A stretch of 41,549 nt of DNA from Actinomycetes bacterium (GTDB taxonomy: Bacteria; Actinomycetota; Acidimicrobiia; Acidimicrobiales; Palsa-688): the NCBI GenBank assembly GCA_021788115.1, contig JAJYLA010000018.1, positions 1-41,549 on the forward strand, given 5' to 3'. Numbering within the stretch: position 1 is the stretch's first letter; each line of letters starts with the position of its first letter. Below the pieces are notes generated by a model. That model worked only from the letters and a program-made list of their open reading frames with translations. It ran no database searches and was not told the origin of the DNA. Of this stretch, positions 39,591-41,549 are shown in pieces. The position numbers and the translations under genes were made by a program.

Positions 39591-41006
39591 TCACACGCCC
39601 GCGAAGGCGGCGATCCGGTCGCCGGCGGGCACGAAGAGCCTGCCTGCCGCGGCCGAGGGGCTCGGGAAGCTCCCCGCAACACTGACGGAGTGCCGGTAGA
39701 GCACCGCCCCCGTCGCCGCGGCCACGCCGACGACCGCACCGGCTGACGCTTCGACGGCCCACACGGCTCCGCCGGCGATCACCGGCGGCCCGGGCCGAAA
39801 ACCCCGATCCGACCACACCACCGTGAGCGCCGGGCGACCCCCGGGCGACGCCGCGGCCACGCGCACCGCGTAGAGCCCGTCGTAGCACGACACGTAGACG
39901 ACGTCGCCGGACACCGCCGTGCCGCCGAAGCCGCCGCTGCAGATGTGCGCGGAGGCCGCCTGCCCGCCGACGCCGCCGAGGGAGGCGGCCCGCAGCACGT
40001 AGCCGACACCCGGCTTGCCGATCTGGAAGAGCAGCCCTCCCGGCAGAAGCGCCGGGGAAGTGGAGCCGAGGTCCTCGTCGGCGGCGGACATGGCGGCGAA
40101 GGTGGAAGCGGTGAAGACCCCCTCGACGGCGAGCGACGGGGAGAGGCGCACGACGCTGTTCGAGTCGCCGGCGACCCCGGCGGGCAGGCCGTTTCCGGTC
40201 GCCACGTAGATGCTGCCGCCGGGGGCGACGACCGGGCCGGGCGGGGCCCAGATGCCCGACCGGGCGGTCGGCGTCGCGTAGGCGACGTCGTGGCCGGCAA
40301 GGCCCACCCCGACCAGCCAGCCCCGGTAGTCGGAGCAGTCCCCGAACAGCCCGCCGTAGGGGATGTACACCCGCGACCGGTCGATGACCAGCGCCCCCCG
40401 CTGTTGCTCGACCCGCCCGTCCGCGCCCGGGGGGTCGGCGGGGCGGGAGCGGCGCACCGCGCCGGTGCGCAGGTCCAGCGCCCACAGGGTGTGGCGCCCC
40501 GGCGGCGAGAAGGTCACCACCCAGAGCACGCCGGCCGCCGGGTCGGCCGCGGGGGTCCCGGTGATGCCCGACGGGTCGATGTCCCCGCACGGCAGGGAGG
40601 AGGCCGGCACCGGGGACGCGAGGTGGCGCCTCCAGCGGATGGCGCCCGTCGCGGCGTCGAGGGCGTAGACGCTGTCGTCCTCGGTGGCCACGTACACCGT
40701 TCGGCCGACCACGAGCGGCTGGGCGAAGACGGCCCCGTCGAGGCGCGCACTCCTCCAGGCCGGCCGGACGCGGCCCACGGGTGGCGACGTGGGGTCGACG
40801 CCGCTGCGGCCGGGGTCGTGGTCGTAGGTGGGCCACGCACCCTGGCGGGCCGTCACCGCGCCCGTGGTGGTGGACGTGGCGCCCGCCGGCGTCGTGGCGG
40901 CCGCCGGCGCGGGTATCCCGGCCTCGCGGTGCGGGGGAGGCGAGCAGGCGCCCAGCGACAGGGCACCCGCGAGCAGCGCCGCGACCCGGCGCGCCGCGGG
41001 CGTCAC
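39591..41006 (-). CDS. PQQ-like beta-propeller lipoprotein
   Basis: Predicted lipoprotein of 471 residues. Signal RRVAALLAGALSLGACSPP with a good lipobox (LGAC, Cys near 20), then an Ala/Thr-rich spacer, then PQQ-like propeller repeats: GRTVYVATEDDSVYALDAATGAIRW is a textbook blade, and similar blades run to the end (AVSGDVVYVSCYDGLYAV, AVWAVEASAGAVVGVAAATG). Such proteins can be scaffolds or quinoprotein-like enzymes; no clear catalytic metal or PQQ ligands can be assigned, so a binding or scaffold role outside the membrane is more cautious. The GTG at 41006 is 8 bp after the CysM stop. The gene sits between CysM and the MBL gene, where mycobacteria have murI and a rhomboid-type gene. Confidence 0.85.
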   Translation of the reverse strand: MTPAARRVAALLAGALSLGACSPPPHREAGIPAPAAATTPAGATSTTTGAVTARQGAWPTYDHDPGRSGVDPTSPPVGRVRPAWRSARLDGAVFAQPLVVGRTVYVATEDDSVYALDAATGAIRWRRHLASPVPASSLPCGDIDPSGITGTPAADPAAGVLWVVTFSPPGRHTLWALDLRTGAVRRSRPADPPGADGRVEQQRGALVIDRSRVYIPYGGLFGDCSDYRGWLVGVGLAGHDVAYATPTARSGIWAPPGPVVAPGGSIYVATGNGLPAGVAGDSNSVVRLSPSLAVEGVFTASTFAAMSAADEDLGSTSPALLPGGLLFQIGKPGVGYVLRAASLGGVGGQAASAHICSGGFGGTAVSGDVVYVSCYDGLYAVRVAAASPGGRPALTVVWSDRGFRPGPPVIAGGAVWAVEASAGAVVGVAAATGAVLYRHSVSVAGSFPSPSAAAGRLFVPAGDRIAAFAGV

Positions 41007-41014
41007 AGCCCGGC

Positions 41015-41549
41015 TCAGAAGTAGATGACCTGCCGGGCGCGATCGGTGACGTCGTCCAGGTCGCCGGTCCACACGCCGGTGGAGAGATACTTCCAGCCGC
41101 CGTCGGAGACGATGATGACGATCACGCCTTCGTCGATCTCCCGGGCGCACTTGACCGCCGCGGCCATGACCGCCCCGGAGCTGATCCCGGCGAAGACGCC
41201 GACATCGGCGAGCTTGCGAGTCCATTCCACGCTCTCGCGCGGGCCGACGACCTTGCTGCGATCGAGCAGGTCGAAGCCCTCGTTGTCGGTGAACACGGGG
41301 GGGATGAAGCCCTCGTCGAGGTTCTTCAGGCCGTCGACCATCTCCCCCGCCGGCGGCTGGACCGCCCACACCTGGATGGCCGGGTTGCGCTCCTTCAGGA
41401 ACTTGCCGACCCCCATCAGCGTACCGGCGGTGCCGAGACCGGCGACGAAGTGGGTGACCTCCGGGCAGTCCCGCCAAATCTCCGGCCCGGTGCTCTCGTA
41501 GTGGGCCTTCGGGTTCGCCGGGTTGCCGTACTGGTAGGGGAACCACCAG
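41015..41549 (-). CDS. cysM: Cysteine synthase B family enzyme, CysM (5' end outside the window)
   Basis: PLP-dependent enzyme; actinobacterial CysM uses O-phosphoserine with the CysO thiocarboxylate as sulfur donor (established for mycobacteria). About 177 C-terminal residues are visible, from WWFPYQYGNPANPKAHYE. Seen: VTHFVAGLGTAGTLMGVGKFL (glycine-rich PLP phosphate loop), LDEGFIPPVFTD, VFAGISSGAVMAAA with the Ser near the PLP ring, and SDGGWKYLSTGVWTG, a close match to the CysM C-terminus. The PLP lysine lies beyond the right edge, so the start and full length cannot be given. Confidence 0.93.
   Translation of the reverse strand, partial: WWFPYQYGNPANPKAHYESTGPEIWRDCPEVTHFVAGLGTAGTLMGVGKFLKERNPAIQVWAVQPPAGEMVDGLKNLDEGFIPPVFTDNEGFDLLDRSKVVGPRESVEWTRKLADVGVFAGISSGAVMAAAVKCAREIDEGVIVIIVSDGGWKYLSTGVWTGDLDDVTDRARQVIYF

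Overview
The window is very GC-rich (mostly G/C at third codon positions), tightly packed, and rich in gene starts of the form TANNNT + 7-10 nt + ATG/GTG (leaderless type). Gene content points to Actinomycetota: an MtrA-MtrB-like two-component pair with a GerMN lipoprotein, a CysM / metallo-beta-lactamase / RNase PH / RdgB block as in mycobacteria, and a polyprenol-phosphate-mannose synthase. Secreted GYWLVxxDGG-type repeat proteins suggest an uncultured Acidimicrobiia-like lineage. That placement is inference, because there is no rRNA here.

Layout. 1-4032 (minus): a UvrD-family helicase cut by the left edge and a CPA1 cation/proton antiporter. 4062-6426 (plus): a methyltransferase and a GT4 glycosyltransferase. 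12639-6415 (minus): a six-gene, overlap-coupled operon of a small coiled-coil protein, three GT4 enzymes, an orphan protein and a GT2 enzyme. 12735-13530: remnants of an ISKra4-like transposase and of a Wzt-type polysaccharide-exporter ATPase. 13540-16961: two divergent paralogous glycosyltransferases and a Ppm1-like synthase. 17093-18568: a lone ClpP and a membrane protein. 18666-18747 (plus): tRNA-Leu(UAG). 24460-18649 (minus): a three-gene operon of a WsaF-like glycosyltransferase, a methyltransferase-GT2-GT2 fusion and a DUF2142 membrane protein whose frame runs antisense through the tRNA. 24537-26995 (plus): a degenerate methyltransferase-like protein and a second DUF2142 protein. 28182-27010 (minus): an SqdB-like UDP-sulfoquinovose synthase. 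34097-28315 (minus): two secreted proteins with six 42-residue repeats plus a GH25-like domain, bracketing a GT2 enzyme and an LPG-synthase-type membrane protein. 37331-34170 (minus): MtrA-like regulator, MtrB-like kinase, a short GerMN lipoprotein and a STAS protein. 41549-37444 (minus): CysM (cut by the right edge), PQQ-propeller lipoprotein, metallo-beta-lactamase, RNase PH and RdgB.

The central 22-25 kb looks like a surface-glycan locus: eleven glycosyltransferase polypeptides, methyltransferases for modification or chain capping, two DUF2142 multi-pass proteins, a polyprenol-mannose donor synthase and a possible sulfosugar enzyme. The only exporter trace is a broken Wzt fragment, so the export route is not visible. 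The right part joins cell-envelope sensing (MtrAB-like) to possible wall hydrolases (GH25-like). Two similar GTCAC-N6-GGCAY sites precede the mtrA-like and STAS genes.
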